Source of the DNA: Oscillospiraceae bacterium | GTDB lineage: Bacteria; Bacillota; Clostridia; Oscillospirales; Acutalibacteraceae | Reading direction: 5' to 3' | NCBI GenBank assembly: GCA_902774165.1 | Contig: CACYHJ010000161.1 | Location: 1-6,182, forward strand | DNA: 6,182 nucleotides | Translations under genes and position numbers: made by a program | Part shown: piece after piece, positions 5,073 to 6,182 of the stretch | How the letters are laid out: every line of letters begins with the position of its first letter | How positions within the stretch are numbered: the first letter of the stretch is position 1 | Notes under the pieces: model-generated | Told to the model about the DNA's origin: nothing | The model's database searches: none | What the model saw: only the letters and a program-made list of their open reading frames with translations

Positions 5073-6182
5073 ATGAGCATCCTTGCAATCAACGGCGGCT
5101 CGCCGGTCATGGAAAAATTCGATCTGCCGGAGGAAATGTTCCGCTGGCCGATCACAGGCAAAGAGGACGAGGATGCGGTGATCGACGTGATCCGCCGCAA
5201 CCGGATGTCCGGCAACGAGATCACCATGGAATTTGAAAAGGAATTCGCCGTGTGGAACGCCAGACGGCACGCGGTGTGCGCCTGCAACGGCACCATGGCG
5301 CTGCAGGCTGCCATGTTCGCCGCGGGGCTGCGCGCCGGGGACGAGATCATCTGCCCCACGAAGACCTACTGGGCGAGCATCCTGTCCTGCATGACCCTGG
5401 GCGCGACGCCGGTGTTCGCCAACGTGGACCCGGTCTCGGTCTGTCTGGACCCTGCGGACCTGGAGCGCTGCCTGTCGCCCTGGACGAAGGCGGTCATGGT
5501 CGTGCATTACTGGGGGCATCCCTGCGATATGGACGCGATCATGGCCTTTGCCCGCGCGCACGGGCTTCTTGTGATCGAGGACGTGTCTCACGCTCAGGGC
5601 GGGCTTTACAAGGGGAAGAAGCTGGGCACCTTCGGCGAGATCGCCGCGATGAGCCTGATGAGCCAGAAGAGCTTTGCCGCCGGGGAACTGGGAATCCTGA
5701 TCACCGACGAAGATAAATATTATGAACGCGCCCTTGCGTATCTTCACTATGAGAGAAACAACGCGGAAAATATCCGTCAGCCGGAGCTTTTGCCCTATCT
5801 GGACCTGCCGTTGGGCGGCATGAAGGGCAGGGCGAATCAGGCCTGCACGGCGCTGGCGAGGATCCAGCTGAAATATTACGACGAACGCGCCGCCGAGATC
5901 CGCAGGGCGCTGAATCATTTCTTCGACTGTCTTGACGGGCTGCCGGGATTTCACGGTATCCGCGTCAGCGAGGCGGAGGGGTCGAATATGGCGGGCTGGT
6001 ACGTGCCGCATTTTACCTATCATCCCGAGGAGCTGGAGGGGCTTTCCCTGAACGCGTTCTGCGAGGCGGTGAGCGCGGAGATCGGCTGGAACGTGCCCAC
6101 CGGCGGCAATTACCCGCTGCATACGCACCCGATCTTTCAGACCTACGACGCGCTGGGCCTCGGAAAGCCCTCGCGCATCGCT
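5073..6182 (+). CDS. DegT/DnrJ/EryC1/StrS-family PLP-dependent aminotransferase (partial, 3' end missing)
   Basis: The first 370 residues, open to the window edge. The ATG has GGAGGG 6 nt upstream (5061-5066). Fold-type I PLP enzymes of this family move an amino group, usually from Glu or Gln, onto a keto-sugar or keto-cyclitol in the cytoplasm. Family marks are the opening INGGSPV (6-12), the phosphate-loop NGTMALQAA with G73-T74, VIEDVSHAQGG with Asp170 expected to hold the PLP ring nitrogen, and SLMSQKSFAAGELG with Lys199 as the Schiff-base lysine. The INGGxPV opening and the ED-x-SHA motif resemble the scyllo-inosose aminotransferase/AHBA synthase branch more than WbpE-like enzymes, but this is judged by eye. 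Its likely partner is the dehydrogenase upstream, although the hairpin element separates them by about 400 bp. Substrate unknown. Confidence 0.93.
   Translation, partial: MSILAINGGSPVMEKFDLPEEMFRWPITGKEDEDAVIDVIRRNRMSGNEITMEFEKEFAVWNARRHAVCACNGTMALQAAMFAAGLRAGDEIICPTKTYWASILSCMTLGATPVFANVDPVSVCLDPADLERCLSPWTKAVMVVHYWGHPCDMDAIMAFARAHGLLVIEDVSHAQGGLYKGKKLGTFGEIAAMSLMSQKSFAAGELGILITDEDKYYERALAYLHYERNNAENIRQPELLPYLDLPLGGMKGRANQACTALARIQLKYYDERAAEIRRALNHFFDCLDGLPGFHGIRVSEAEGSNMAGWYVPHFTYHPEELEGLSLNAFCEAVSAEIGWNVPTGGNYPLHTHPIFQTYDALGLGKPSRIA

Noticed and set aside
4646..5236. 196-codon plus-strand frame through the hairpin element
   Set aside because: It translates inverted repeats and then overlaps the aminotransferase in another frame; the peptide only reflects repeat sequence.
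5046..6128. 360-codon minus-strand frame
   Set aside because: Antisense shadow of the aminotransferase gene, with low-complexity translation.

Overview
This window looks like a chromosomal segment of a Gram-positive anaerobe, most likely a gut or rumen Clostridia (Oscillospiraceae/Ruminococcaceae-like). The reasons are a Firmicutes-style T-box leader, a Firmicutes-type PheS with a four-cysteine insert, strong GGAGG ribosome binding sites, and GC-rich genes separated by AT-rich gaps. The taxonomic call is inference.

Positions 1-2846 (minus strand) hold the phenylalanyl-tRNA synthetase operon. A promoter (2846-2818) is followed by a complete T-box leader whose specifier codon (UUC), antiterminator and terminator can all be mapped. 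Then come pheS (complete, 2506-1487) and pheT (N-terminal 490 residues; it runs off the left edge). Positions 2918-3443 (plus strand, divergent from pheST) hold a very strong promoter, about 490 nt with no convincing gene, and a strong intrinsic terminator. This looks like an independently transcribed, structured, non-coding RNA that I cannot assign to a family. Positions 3444-3627 hold a GC-rich stem-loop, a 7-bp tandem repeat, a terminator-like hairpin, and then a promoter for the next gene.

Positions 3628-4665 (plus) encode a Gfo/Idh/MocA-family NAD(P)-dependent sugar dehydrogenase with a TTG start. Positions 5073-6182 (plus) encode the first 370 residues of a DegT/DnrJ/EryC1/StrS-family PLP aminotransferase. 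Together they suggest oxidation of a sugar or cyclitol hydroxyl to a ketone followed by transamination, that is, amino-sugar or aminocyclitol formation.

Between these two genes lies the most unusual structure: a 395-bp MITE-like element (4655-5049). It has perfect 19-bp terminal inverted repeats, and each end is itself a long hairpin. Inside, each arm carries four short perfect hairpins separated by a conserved 7-nt linker (GTGAAAT on the left, its complement ATTTCAC on the right). The linkers are conserved while the stems differ, yet each stem still pairs perfectly. The left end overlaps the dehydrogenase stop codon and supplies its last three residues. The element also holds a terminator-like hairpin and a possible promoter, so it may uncouple or tune the two genes.
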